The position numbers and the translations under genes were made by a program. Shown one piece after another: positions 42,559 to 51,284 of a DNA stretch of 64,000 nt. Origin of the DNA: an uncultured Clostridia bacterium (GTDB lineage Bacteria; Bacillota; Clostridia; Christensenellales; UBA1242); the NCBI GenBank assembly GCA_934747255.1, contig CAKVGH010000002.1, positions 1 to 64,000 on the forward strand. The letters run 5' to 3'. The notes under the pieces are model-generated. The model was not told the DNA's origin, ran no database searches, and worked only from the letters and a program-made list of their open reading frames with translations. The stretch's first letter is position 1; each line of letters begins with the position of its first letter.

Positions 42559-43296
42559 ATGGAAAGAGAATTTTTAACAAAAGCAGTAGTGCTTTGTAGT
42601 CAAGACTACAAGGAAAAGGACAAGCAATTAACACTTTTTACGATTGACAGCGGTAAGATAACCGCTGTTTTGAAAGGTGTAAAAAGTCCAAAGGCAAAAT
42701 TAAAATTTTTGACTAACCCTTTTTGTTTTGCCGAAGTCCAAATTGTGCAGAAAGGCAATTTTTACACTGTAACAAATGCAACACTAATTGATAGTTTTTT
42801 TGACTTATCCAAGCAAATTGAAAACTACTATGTTGCTGGTGTAATGCTTGATATAACTCAAAACATTGTAAAGTTTAATGAGCAAAATATAAAAATATTT
42901 ATCGAACTAATTTCGTGTCTAAAAGCAATTTGTTATGAAAAAGTTAATGCAAAAATGGCTTTGATTAAGTTCTGTTTAACTGCCATTGAAAATTTGGGTT
43001 ATAAACTTTCGTTTAACTATTGTTCACGATGCGATATGCCTTATAAAATGGAAAAGTTTTTGGACTTATCTAGTGGCGAATTTGTCTGTCAAAACTGCAA
43101 AAATATTCACTCAATATCGGTTTCATCACTGGCGTTTAATAGCCTAAAAATTATTTCGCAAACCGAAATATCTCGCTTTAATACAATAAAAATCAACGAT
43201 ATCGCTTTAAGAGAAATTATTGACTTTTTGATTGAAGATATTGAATGCCGAGTAGAACATAAAATATCATCAAAAAATATGTTAAAAAATATTTAA
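42559..43296 (+). CDS. recO: DNA repair protein RecO
   Basis: RecO loads RecA on SSB-coated DNA with RecR and RecF. It is 245 residues. The N-terminal OB-fold (FLTKAVVLCSQDYKEKDKQL) and the helical C-terminal domain with a zinc site (CSRCDMPY and CQNCK) are typical. The ATG is 2 nt after the 51-aa gene, and no independent ribosome binding site is obvious. Confidence 0.93.
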   Translation: MEREFLTKAVVLCSQDYKEKDKQLTLFTIDSGKITAVLKGVKSPKAKLKFLTNPFCFAEVQIVQKGNFYTVTNATLIDSFFDLSKQIENYYVAGVMLDITQNIVKFNEQNIKIFIELISCLKAICYEKVNAKMALIKFCLTAIENLGYKLSFNYCSRCDMPYKMEKFLDLSSGEFVCQNCKNIHSISVSSLAFNSLKIISQTEISRFNTIKINDIALREIIDFLIEDIECRVEHKISSKNMLKNI

Positions 43297-43318
43297 TCCT
43301 ACAATAGTAGGATTTTTT
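43295..43318 (+). terminator. Terminator of recO
   Basis: AATCCTAC pairs with GTAGGATT across AATA, followed by a T run. It begins in the recO stop codon. Confidence 0.85.
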
Positions 43319-43435
43319 AATTATAATTTGTAAAACGACATAAAATTATTTTCAAAAACAAAAATTTGTATGTATACTAAAAAAGTTGATAATAAATATA
43401 TTTATTGGCAAAAATTAGCATAAAGGAGAGTATAA

Positions 43436-46057
43436 ATGAAGAAATATGTTTATAGTTTTAGCGAAGGTAATGCTTCTATGCGTGAACTTTTAGGTGGAAA
43501 GGGAGCAAACCTTGCTGAAATGAAAAATCTTGGAATGCCTGTTCCAAGTGGCTTTACAATCTCGACAGAAGCTTGCACAGATTACTACGATAATGGAGAA
43601 AAAATCAGCGATGAAATTAAATCTCAAATTATTGAAGCGTTAAAGGTTCAAGAAAAAGAATCTGGCAAAAAATTTGGTGACGAAACAAATCCACTTTTGG
43701 TATCAGTTCGTTCTGGCGCAAGAGTTAGTATGCCGGGTATGATGGATACTATTTTGAATTTGGGACTTAATGATAAAACTGTTTTAGTGCTTGCAAAAAA
43801 CAGCAATAACGAAAGATTTGCTTACGATTGTTACAGAAGATTTATTCAAATGTATGGCGAAGTAGCAATGGGTGTTGATGGTGACAGATTTGAAAGAATC
43901 ATTGACAAAGTAAAAGAGCAAAATGACATTAAACTAGATATTGAACTATCAGTTGATGCCTTAAAGCAAATTATTAGCGAATATAAAGTCACAATCAAAG
44001 ATGCGCTTGGCTATGACTTTCCACAAGACCCAAAAGAACAACTTTTTGGTGCTGTAAAGGCAGTTTTTGCTAGTTGGGAAAACCCAAGAGCAGTAGTTTA
44101 CAGAAAACTTAATCAAATTCCTGCAAGTTGGGGAACAGCCGTAAATATTCAAGAAATGGTATTTGGTAATTTGAACGAAAAATCAGGTACTGGTGTTGCG
44201 TTTAGTCGTGACCCATCAAGCGGAGAAGACAAAATTTATGGCGAATTTATGTTTAATGCACAAGGCGAAGATATTGTTGCTGGTGTTAGAACTCCACTTC
44301 ATATTGAAGAACTAAAAAATATTATGCCAGAAGTTTATAACCAATTTGTTAGTTATGCTAAAACTTTGGAAAAACACTACAAAGATATGCAAGATATGGA
44401 ATTTACTGTGGAAAACGGCAAACTATTCTTGCTCCAAACAAGAATCGGTAAGCGAACAGCCAAGGCTGCTCTACAAATAGCGGTTGATTTGGTTGACGAA
44501 GGCTTAAAAACAAAGGAAGAAGCCTTGCTCAGCCTTGACCCAAGATTGCTTGATACTATGCTTCATCAACAATTTGATGATAAGGAACTTAAAAAAGCAA
44601 AAGCAGTTGCACAAGGTTTGCCAGCAAGTCCGGGTGCTGCTTGCGGTAAACTTGTTCTTAATAGTGACGAAGCAAAACTATCAAAAGAAAAGAAGGTTAA
44701 GACAGTTTTAGTTAGACTAGAAACAAGTGCAAAGGACATCGAAGGAATGACCAGTGCAGAAGGAATTTTGACTGCTCGTGGCGGTATGACTTCTCACGCA
44801 GCGGTTGTTGCTCGTGGACTAGGTGCTCCTTGCGTTGTAGGTTGTGAAGGACTTGTCGTTAATGAAGAAGAAGGCTATATTTTACTCAATGGTCAAAGAG
44901 TAAATGCTGGCGAAAAAATTAGTGTTGATGGTGCGACAGGTAATGTCTACATTGGTGAAATCAAAACTGTTCCAGCAAAAATTAGTGACAACTTTGCAAA
45001 AGTTATGGACTGGGCAAAGGAAGTTAAAAAAATAGGTGTTAGAGCAAATGCAGATACTCCACAAGATACCAAAACTGCCGTGGAATTTGGTGCAGAAGGT
45101 ATAGGTCTTGTTAGAACTGAACATATGTTCTTTAAGCCAAACAAAATTTTGGCAATAAGAGAAATGATTGTTGCTAGAAATCTTGCTGAAAGAGAAAAAG
45201 CACTTGAAAAATTATTGCCAATGCAAATGGAAGATTTTGTAGGAATTTTTGAAGCATTAAACGGACTTCCTTGCACAATTAGACTTATAGACCCACCACT
45301 TCACGAATTTTTACCAAAAGAACTAGAAGACCAAAAAGTTCTTGCAAAAGAAGCAGGAATTTCTCTTGACGAGTTGCAAGAAATTATCAAGAGTTTGGCG
45401 GAGTTTAACCCAATGATGGGTCATCGTGGTTGCAGACTAGCAGTAACTTATCCAGAAATCGCAAAAATGCAAACACAAGCAATCTTGCTTGCTGCCATAA
45501 AAGTTAAAAAGGAAAATAATATTGATGTTAAACCAGAAATTATGATTCCACTAACTTGTGAAGAAAAAGAACTTGACTATGTAAAACAAATCGTAGAAGA
45601 TACAGCCAAAAGAGTACTCAAAGAAGCCGGAATTTGCATTGACTATAAAATCGGTACTATGATTGAAGTTCCAAGAGCAACAGTTATTGCAAATAGATTA
45701 GCACAAAGAGCAGACTTTTTCAGTTTTGGAACAAACGATTTAACGCAGTTAACTTTTGGTTTTAGCCGTGATGATGCTGGAAAATTTATCAGCGATTATT
45801 ACAGCAAAAAACTCCTTGATTATGACCCATTTGTTAGAGTGGACGAAAAAGGTGTTGGCGAACTAATTAAGATGGCAGTAAATAAGGGAAGAAGTGTAAA
45901 ACCTAACCTAAAAATTGGTGTTTGTGGTGAACAAGGTAGTAACCCAGAAAGTGTAGAATTTTTCTACAAAAACGGAATTTCTTATGTTTCTTGTAGCCCA
46001 TATAGAATACCAATGGCAATCTTGTCAGGTGCTATTGCAACTATAAAAAATAAGTAA
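43436..46057 (+). CDS. ppdK: Pyruvate, phosphate dikinase
   Basis: PPDK interconverts pyruvate + ATP + Pi and PEP + AMP + PPi, and in anaerobes serves glycolysis or gluconeogenesis. It is 873 residues, full length. The ATP-grasp domain begins GGKGANLAEM; the phosphohistidine domain has GGMTSHAAVVARG; the TIM-barrel has GCRLAVTYPEI and SFGTNDLTQLTFGFSRDD, with the catalytic Cys in GVCGEQG. No regulatory-kinase gene (PDRP) is next to it. AGGAGAG precedes the ATG. Confidence 0.98.
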   Translation: MKKYVYSFSEGNASMRELLGGKGANLAEMKNLGMPVPSGFTISTEACTDYYDNGEKISDEIKSQIIEALKVQEKESGKKFGDETNPLLVSVRSGARVSMPGMMDTILNLGLNDKTVLVLAKNSNNERFAYDCYRRFIQMYGEVAMGVDGDRFERIIDKVKEQNDIKLDIELSVDALKQIISEYKVTIKDALGYDFPQDPKEQLFGAVKAVFASWENPRAVVYRKLNQIPASWGTAVNIQEMVFGNLNEKSGTGVAFSRDPSSGEDKIYGEFMFNAQGEDIVAGVRTPLHIEELKNIMPEVYNQFVSYAKTLEKHYKDMQDMEFTVENGKLFLLQTRIGKRTAKAALQIAVDLVDEGLKTKEEALLSLDPRLLDTMLHQQFDDKELKKAKAVAQGLPASPGAACGKLVLNSDEAKLSKEKKVKTVLVRLETSAKDIEGMTSAEGILTARGGMTSHAAVVARGLGAPCVVGCEGLVVNEEEGYILLNGQRVNAGEKISVDGATGNVYIGEIKTVPAKISDNFAKVMDWAKEVKKIGVRANADTPQDTKTAVEFGAEGIGLVRTEHMFFKPNKILAIREMIVARNLAEREKALEKLLPMQMEDFVGIFEALNGLPCTIRLIDPPLHEFLPKELEDQKVLAKEAGISLDELQEIIKSLAEFNPMMGHRGCRLAVTYPEIAKMQTQAILLAAIKVKKENNIDVKPEIMIPLTCEEKELDYVKQIVEDTAKRVLKEAGICIDYKIGTMIEVPRATVIANRLAQRADFFSFGTNDLTQLTFGFSRDDAGKFISDYYSKKLLDYDPFVRVDEKGVGELIKMAVNKGRSVKPNLKIGVCGEQGSNPESVEFFYKNGISYVSCSPYRIPMAILSGAIATIKNK

Positions 46058-46087
46058 TTTTTACAAATATTTTTAAGCAAAAAAACA

Positions 46088-46093
46088 TAAAAT
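46088..46093 (+). promoter_or_regulatory. -10 box immediately before the lytic transglycosylase gene
   Basis: TAAAAT, 6 nt before ATG 46100, with no Shine-Dalgarno. Read-through from ppdK is also possible because no terminator is seen between them. Confidence 0.4.
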
Positions 46094-46099
46094 ATTTTT

Positions 46100-46657
46100 A
46101 TGAATAACGCACATAAAACAAATAGTAAAAAAATTGTTTTTGCAATTATTTTAACGCTAATTATTGTTTTTAGTGCGTTTTTTTGTGTTTTTTGCTATCT
46201 TTTTCCAAAAAAATATGAAAAAATAATAAAAACCGAGTGTGATAAATATTTGATTGATTATGCACTAATTTATGCAATTATCAACGCAGAAAGTGGATTT
46301 AATCAAAATGCAAAAAGCAAAAAAGGAGCAATGGGGTTAATGCAAATAATGCCACAAACTGCTATGTTTATTGCTGAAAGTTTGGGCGAGAATTTTGAAA
46401 ACGATAGTTTGCTTTTTGACCCAGAAGTAAACATTAGATACGGAGTTTACTATATTGACTATTTGTCAAAAAAATTTGATAGCAACGAAGCGATTATTTG
46501 CTCATACAACGCGGGGGAAACAGTAGTTAGAAGTTGGCTAAGTAATAGCGAGTATTCAACAGATAAAAAAACATTAAAAGTAATTCCATATCCAGAAACC
46601 AATAACTATCTAAAAAAAGTGTTAAAAAACTACAAGGTTTACAAAAAAATTATTTGA
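46100..46657 (+). CDS. Membrane-anchored lytic transglycosylase (SLT domain)
   Basis: A 185-residue peptidoglycan lytic transglycosylase. A membrane anchor lies at about 12-36, then an SLT/goose-lysozyme-like domain with the catalytic Glu in AIINAESGFNQNA, then GAMGLMQIMPQTA and ICSYNAGETVV. It should cleave glycan strands outside the membrane with release of 1,6-anhydro ends. The message is probably leaderless or follows ppdK. Confidence 0.9.
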   Translation: MNNAHKTNSKKIVFAIILTLIIVFSAFFCVFCYLFPKKYEKIIKTECDKYLIDYALIYAIINAESGFNQNAKSKKGAMGLMQIMPQTAMFIAESLGENFENDSLLFDPEVNIRYGVYYIDYLSKKFDSNEAIICSYNAGETVVRSWLSNSEYSTDKKTLKVIPYPETNNYLKKVLKNYKVYKKII

Positions 46658-46940
46658 TACAATCATAAAAAACCATTTAATAATTGCAAAAAAATATTAA
46701 ATAAATTTTTTTCTCTCAAAATTAAAAAAGTATTTTAATCATTTAATATAACAAAGCGTGTATTTTAATAAAATGGCAAAATTAAAAAATTTTATTTCTT
46801 GTTTGTATTTGTGATTAAAAATCTTGATAGTTTTTAGTTTTATAGATTAAAAAAATTTGATATAATATTTTCAACAAAAAATTTTTACTTGATTTTTTCA
46901 AAATTTTAATTTAATTCAAAACAACTCAAAAAGGAAATTT

Positions 46941-48140
46941 ATGAAAACAAAGTTATATAATGCTAAAATTTTAACAGACGCTTATTCTCAAATTTTTGAC
47001 GGTGAAATAGTCATTCAAGACGATAAAATCATTTTTGTTGGAGAAAAATTTAATGGCGAAGTTGATGACAAAATTGATTGCAATGGCAATCTTTTAATGG
47101 CGGGGTTTATAAATTGTCACACCCATAGTCCAATGACCTTGTTAAAAGGAGTGGGACAGGGCGAAACTTTGGAAAATTGGTTATTTAAGCACATTATTCC
47201 AAAAGAAAAAACTTTTACAGAGCAAGATATTTATAATGGCTCAATATTGGCGATTAAGGAGATGTTAAAGGGTGGCATAACTTGTTTTCAAGACAACTAT
47301 TTTTATCCCGAAATCACAGCAAAAGCCTGTCAAGATATGGGTATTAGGGCGGTTATTTCACTATCTCAAAATTATTCTCATTCAACATTTTTGTCAAAGC
47401 AAGAATTGGAAAAATTATATCTTGACTTAAAAGATAAGTACCCACTTGTAGATTACAATTTTTATTGTCACTCAATCTACACTTGCAACGAGCAACAGTT
47501 TTTTGACACAATCGAACTAGCAAAAAAATACGGTAAACTTATGTGTACCCATTCTAGCGAAACTTTAACCGAAGTAGGAGAGTGCACGCAAACTCACGCA
47601 GGACAAACACCGACAATGCTTTTAGATAGTTTTGGTTTTTTTGATACAAAAAGTATGTTTGCACATGGCGTCTTTTTGCAAAAGGAAGATTACGAAATTT
47701 TGAAGGATAAACAAACGAGTGTGGTTCATAATCCTAGCAGTAATTTGAAATTGGGTTCGGGTATCGCAAACTTAAAAGCACTTATTCAAAATGATATTAA
47801 CATCTGCTTGGGAACAGATGGTTCTTCATCAAATGATAGACTTGATATGTTTAGGGAAATGTATTTGGCAAGCACACTTCAAAAAGCAATTTTTAATGAC
47901 CCAAAATTAGTTGATGCCAGCCAATCAATCGCAATGGCAACTCAAAACGGAGCAAAAGCATTAGGTAGAGATGATATTGGCAAGTTAAAAGTTGGTAACT
48001 ATGCCGATATGATTATGATTGACCTTAACGGAATTGACAATGCAGTAAAAAATGACATAAAAAGTAATTTGGTCTATGCTTGCTCCGCAGAAGATGTTTT
48101 GATGACAATGGTTAATGGTAAAATTGTATACAAAAAGTAA
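46941..48140 (+). CDS. Amidohydrolase, MtaD-like (MTA/SAH deaminase family)
   Basis: A 399-residue metal-dependent deaminase of the MtaD/SsnA/Atz group. The metal motif is NCHTHSPMTLLKG. THSSETLTEVGEC and VVHNPSSNLKLGSG follow, then the catalytic GTDGSSSNDRLDMF. The family deaminates 5'-methylthioadenosine or S-adenosylhomocysteine, but members act on other purine or pyrimidine compounds as well. AAAAGGA precedes the ATG. No SAM riboswitch is visible in the 280-nt AT-rich leader. Confidence 0.85.
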   Translation: MKTKLYNAKILTDAYSQIFDGEIVIQDDKIIFVGEKFNGEVDDKIDCNGNLLMAGFINCHTHSPMTLLKGVGQGETLENWLFKHIIPKEKTFTEQDIYNGSILAIKEMLKGGITCFQDNYFYPEITAKACQDMGIRAVISLSQNYSHSTFLSKQELEKLYLDLKDKYPLVDYNFYCHSIYTCNEQQFFDTIELAKKYGKLMCTHSSETLTEVGECTQTHAGQTPTMLLDSFGFFDTKSMFAHGVFLQKEDYEILKDKQTSVVHNPSSNLKLGSGIANLKALIQNDINICLGTDGSSSNDRLDMFREMYLASTLQKAIFNDPKLVDASQSIAMATQNGAKALGRDDIGKLKVGNYADMIMIDLNGIDNAVKNDIKSNLVYACSAEDVLMTMVNGKIVYKK

Positions 48141-48155
48141 TAAAATTTATTCAAC

Positions 48156-48187
48156 AAAAACTAGCAAAATTTTAGGCTAGTTTTTTT
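48156..48187 (+). terminator. Terminator of the MtaD-like gene
   Basis: AAAAACTAGC pairs with GCTAGTTTTT across a 10-nt loop, followed by T residues. Confidence 0.85.
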
Positions 48188-48217
48188 AATTTAGTTTTAG
48201 TATTAAATTTTTCGTGT

Positions 48218-48223
48218 TATAAT
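48218..48223 (+). promoter_or_regulatory. -10 box immediately before mcsA
   Basis: A perfect TATAAT, 6 nt before ATG 48230, with no Shine-Dalgarno. No CtsR-type operator is seen. Confidence 0.5.
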
Positions 48224-48229
48224 CAATAT

Positions 48230-48574
48230 ATGGATAATATCAATGTTAACGAGTTTATCAACGAACTTGATTTGGAGTATAGAGAGCCAAAATTTTGTAT
48301 GGAGTGTTTTACAACTTTAACCGAATTTTTGAACACGGGTTTTTTGGGCTGTTCCAACTGCTATAAGGTTTTTGAAAAAGAGATAAAAAATTACATAAAC
48401 TCCACGCAATATTCTTCATATCACAATGGTAAACTTTGTTTTAACGGTAAAAAAACAAATGCACAAAAACGAGAGTTGCTTGAAAAAGAATTAAGCCAAG
48501 CAATTTTGGAACAACGATTTGTTGATTGCCAAGCAATAAAGCAAAAACTAGACGAGTTAAAGGAGAACGACTAA
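48230..48574 (+). CDS. mcsA: McsA-like activator of protein arginine kinase, short form
   Basis: A 114-residue protein matching the C-terminal two thirds of McsA. One zinc finger remains (Cys 23, 26, 41, 44: CMEC and CSNC, with EFLNTGFLGCSNCYKVF typical). The C-terminal UVR motif follows (LLEKELSQAILEQRFVDCQAI). The first zinc finger of longer McsA proteins is missing. McsA activates the arginine kinase McsB. The start is at a -10 box with no ribosome binding site. The stop overlaps the mcsB ATG by 1 nt. ctsR, usually upstream, is absent. Confidence 0.85.
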   Translation: MDNINVNEFINELDLEYREPKFCMECFTTLTEFLNTGFLGCSNCYKVFEKEIKNYINSTQYSSYHNGKLCFNGKKTNAQKRELLEKELSQAILEQRFVDCQAIKQKLDELKEND

Positions 48575-49551
48575 TGGCAGATTTTCAAGATATAATCGTT
48601 TCGTCTAGAATTAGACTTGCAAGAAATTTTAATGATGTTGTTTTTCCAAATAGAATTAAAAGTAAAACAGATGCTGACAAAGTGATTTCAAGGTGCTTTG
48701 ATGTGTTTGATAATTTTGAAAATTATAAGGTTTGTGACCTTGACAAAAACATTTTATTGTCGATGCAGGAAAAACATTTGATAAGCGATATGCTTTGCAA
48801 AAATCGTGAGTATGGCGCTTTATCGCTTTCTCACGACGAAACTATTTCCATAATGATTAACGAAGAAGAGCATATTCGTGAACAATGTATTTTGAAGGGT
48901 TTTAAGTTGGACGAAGCACTTTGCAAACTTAACGAAGTTGATGATGAAATTTTGGAAAAATTACCGATAGCATATTCTCACGAACTCGGCTTTTTAACCA
49001 CTTGTCCAAGCAATTTGGGAACAGGTATGAGAGCATCAGTAATGTTGTTTCTGCCAGCGTTGTCACTAACAAACTCGATTGAAAATTTAGTCCAAACATT
49101 GTCAAAAGTTGGGCTGACGGTTAGGGGAAATTACGGCGAAGGTACAAACGCAAGTGGTTTTATGTTTCAAGTGTCAAATTCTCAAACTTTGGGATTAAAC
49201 GAACAGCAAATTATATCAAATGTGCAAACCGCAGTTTTGAAGGTGTGTGAAAAGGAAAGAGAAGCACAAAAAAACCTGCTGGGTACAATTTTTGATGAGT
49301 TAAAAGACAAAACAATGCGTGCCTATGGAACACTAAAATTTGCATATAAATTGTCTAGTGAAGAAGCGGTTAGTCTGCTATCATATTTACGATTTGGTGT
49401 TAGCCTAAATATTATAAATTTTTTGTCCATAGACAAAATAGACGAATTATTAAATTCGGTTTTGCCAAACACTTTATGCACAATAAAAGAAGATGATTCT
49501 ATTCAAGATTTGGACATTTTTAGAGCAAAATATATTAGAGAAAAAATCTAA
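48574..49551 (+). CDS. mcsB: Protein arginine kinase McsB
   Basis: McsB phosphorylates arginines on proteins to mark them for ClpCP. It is 325 residues, of the phosphagen-kinase fold. Motifs: SSRIRLARN near the start, the catalytic loop INEEEHIREQ, TCPSNLGTGMRASVMLFLPAL, and RGNYGEGTNASGFMFQVSN. All look functional. The ATG overlaps the mcsA stop and follows AAGGAG. The normal fourth gene, clpC, is separated by an acyltransferase and a 350-nt gap. Confidence 0.93.
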   Translation: MADFQDIIVSSRIRLARNFNDVVFPNRIKSKTDADKVISRCFDVFDNFENYKVCDLDKNILLSMQEKHLISDMLCKNREYGALSLSHDETISIMINEEEHIREQCILKGFKLDEALCKLNEVDDEILEKLPIAYSHELGFLTTCPSNLGTGMRASVMLFLPALSLTNSIENLVQTLSKVGLTVRGNYGEGTNASGFMFQVSNSQTLGLNEQQIISNVQTAVLKVCEKEREAQKNLLGTIFDELKDKTMRAYGTLKFAYKLSSEEAVSLLSYLRFGVSLNIINFLSIDKIDELLNSVLPNTLCTIKEDDSIQDLDIFRAKYIREKI

Positions 49552-49900
49552 AATTTAATCATCAATTTGCAAAAATGGTTAACGAATGAATTTTGCTTTA
49601 TTTGTATTAAAATCAAAAAAATATTAAAAAAACATTGATTTTTTAATAAAAAAACGCAAAAAATCAATAAAAAACCAAAAAAATTTCAATTTTTAGTTCA
49701 AAATAGGAAATTTTTATTAAATATAATTTATAAACTTTTTTTGAAAAATAGTTGAAAAAAATTATCTAAAAATTTAAGTTTAATATAAAAAAATAAATCA
49801 ACAAGAATTATGGCTTTGTGAAATATATTTTAATCATAGTTGCAAAAATTTTAGTTTGAAACAAACAATAAAAAATAAAAATTACGGAAGAAAAAAAGTA
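49552..49900. other. Very AT-rich intergenic region between mcsB and the acyltransferase
   Basis: About 350 nt of almost pure A and T with many homopolymer runs. No gene, clear terminator or operator is visible. A TATAAT-like promoter could be anywhere in such sequence. Confidence 0.4.
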
Positions 49901-51211
49901 ATGAATAAAAAGCAGTTAGCAATGGAAAAAACTTATCAATCAGGTAGCAATACTTCGTGTTTTGATAAAACAAATTTAATAGAAGAAACTTCTAAAAATC
50001 AAAATAATCTAATAGGTTCTTTTTCAAAAGCGGTTAGTGTAAATGAACTACCAGTAACAGATAAAAGTTCAAAAGTAGACAGCACGATTTCAAGCGAAAA
50101 AATGGAAAGCAAAACCAAAAAAAATTATGCTTCGATAGACTTGTTCAAACTGATTTTTTTAATGCTTATTATAGTATTGCATGTCTTAACTTATGCACTA
50201 GAAAGTTTAGCGGTAGATGGTTCTGCACCAACTGGTGCTGATGGCGGTTTTTTGTTTAAGTATGTTTTACCAGTAGGCTATTCGATTATAAGACTGGGTG
50301 TTCCATTTTTCTTTATTTCTAGTTCGTTCTTTTTATTCAAAAAAATTAAACAAAACCCTGATAATCGCAAACAAATAATAATTCATTATACAAAGCGAAT
50401 TTTATATTTGTTTTTATTTTGGCTAGTTATGTGGACTCCATTTTTGATTATAAGGTACATAAACAGTTCGCTTGTATGGTGGCAAGCGATGTTAGAAATT
50501 TTGTACAAAACAGTTTTGACGGGACTTTTTCCAACTGCGTGGTATTTAATCGCCAGCATTTATGGTACTCTTTTTGTTAATCTTTTGGACAGAAAAAAAG
50601 TGTCAAATTTATGGATAGTCATTATTTGCTCAATCATTTATGTTTTACCTTGTATGGCTTGCTCATATTTTCACTTGTTTGACGGCACAATTTTTGGAGA
50701 AGTTTTAGGACAGATTAACTCTTATGTGATTTTGTATAACTCGCCACTTGCTGGTTTTGTGTTTATTGCGATTGGAAAAGTTTTGGCTGATAAAAATGAA
50801 ATTTTGTTTGAAGCAAAAGATAAGATTATGTTAGCAATTTCGTTTGTATTACTGTTTACCGAAATATTCTTATTAAACATTTTTGGCATAACAAGTGGAA
50901 CAGATTGTTTAGTTTTGTTACCATTAACATCTTATTACTTTTTTAAGTTTGTTACAAATTTGAAGTTGAAAGAACGACCATTTTATAAAACAGCAAGGCA
51001 ATTTTCTACATTTTTATATGTATCGCACTGCTTTATTTTGGAACTAATTTTTGTTGTTTTGAATGCGCTTAACATTAACATTTTTGTTGGTAGTTATGGT
51101 TTAGTTCCAGTTTTATACTTAATCATTTTGTTATCAAGTTTTGGGCTATTTTGTTTATTTAGAAAATTAAGTACCAAAAAATATGGCAAAATTTTCAAGG
51201 TGTCGTTCTAA
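49901..51211 (+). CDS. Acyltransferase 3 family membrane protein
   Basis: A 436-residue integral membrane acyltransferase of the type 3 family, which O-acylates surface polysaccharides or lipids. About 75 hydrophilic Ser/Lys/Asn-rich residues precede the first of about ten membrane segments. Family signs are ASIDLFKLIFLMLIIVLHVL with the conserved His, GVPFFFISSSFFLF and FPTAWYLIASIYG. The ATG at 49901 follows GGAAG; a TTG at 49856 is possible but has no site. It interrupts the usual mcsB-clpC order. Confidence 0.85.
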   Translation: MNKKQLAMEKTYQSGSNTSCFDKTNLIEETSKNQNNLIGSFSKAVSVNELPVTDKSSKVDSTISSEKMESKTKKNYASIDLFKLIFLMLIIVLHVLTYALESLAVDGSAPTGADGGFLFKYVLPVGYSIIRLGVPFFFISSSFFLFKKIKQNPDNRKQIIIHYTKRILYLFLFWLVMWTPFLIIRYINSSLVWWQAMLEILYKTVLTGLFPTAWYLIASIYGTLFVNLLDRKKVSNLWIVIICSIIYVLPCMACSYFHLFDGTIFGEVLGQINSYVILYNSPLAGFVFIAIGKVLADKNEILFEAKDKIMLAISFVLLFTEIFLLNIFGITSGTDCLVLLPLTSYYFFKFVTNLKLKERPFYKTARQFSTFLYVSHCFILELIFVVLNALNINIFVGSYGLVPVLYLIILLSSFGLFCLFRKLSTKKYGKIFKVSF

Positions 51212-51257
51212 ATATTTTTTCATATATTGTAGCATTGTTGATTTTATTTTTTTAATA

Positions 51258-51266
51258 TGCTAAAAT
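51258..51266 (+). promoter_or_regulatory. Extended -10 box of clpC
   Basis: TGC followed by TAAAAT at 51261-51266, 18 nt before the clpC ATG. No CtsR or CIRCE operator is visible here. Confidence 0.45.
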
Positions 51267-51284
51267 ATTCCAAAGGAATAAGTT

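Noticed and set aside
46658..46940. SAM or SAH riboswitch before the MtaD-like gene
   Set aside because: No recognisable conserved core; the leader is AT-rich and without strong stems.
48188..48229. CtsR operator before mcsA
   Set aside because: No tandem GGTCAAA-type heptads were seen here or before clpC.
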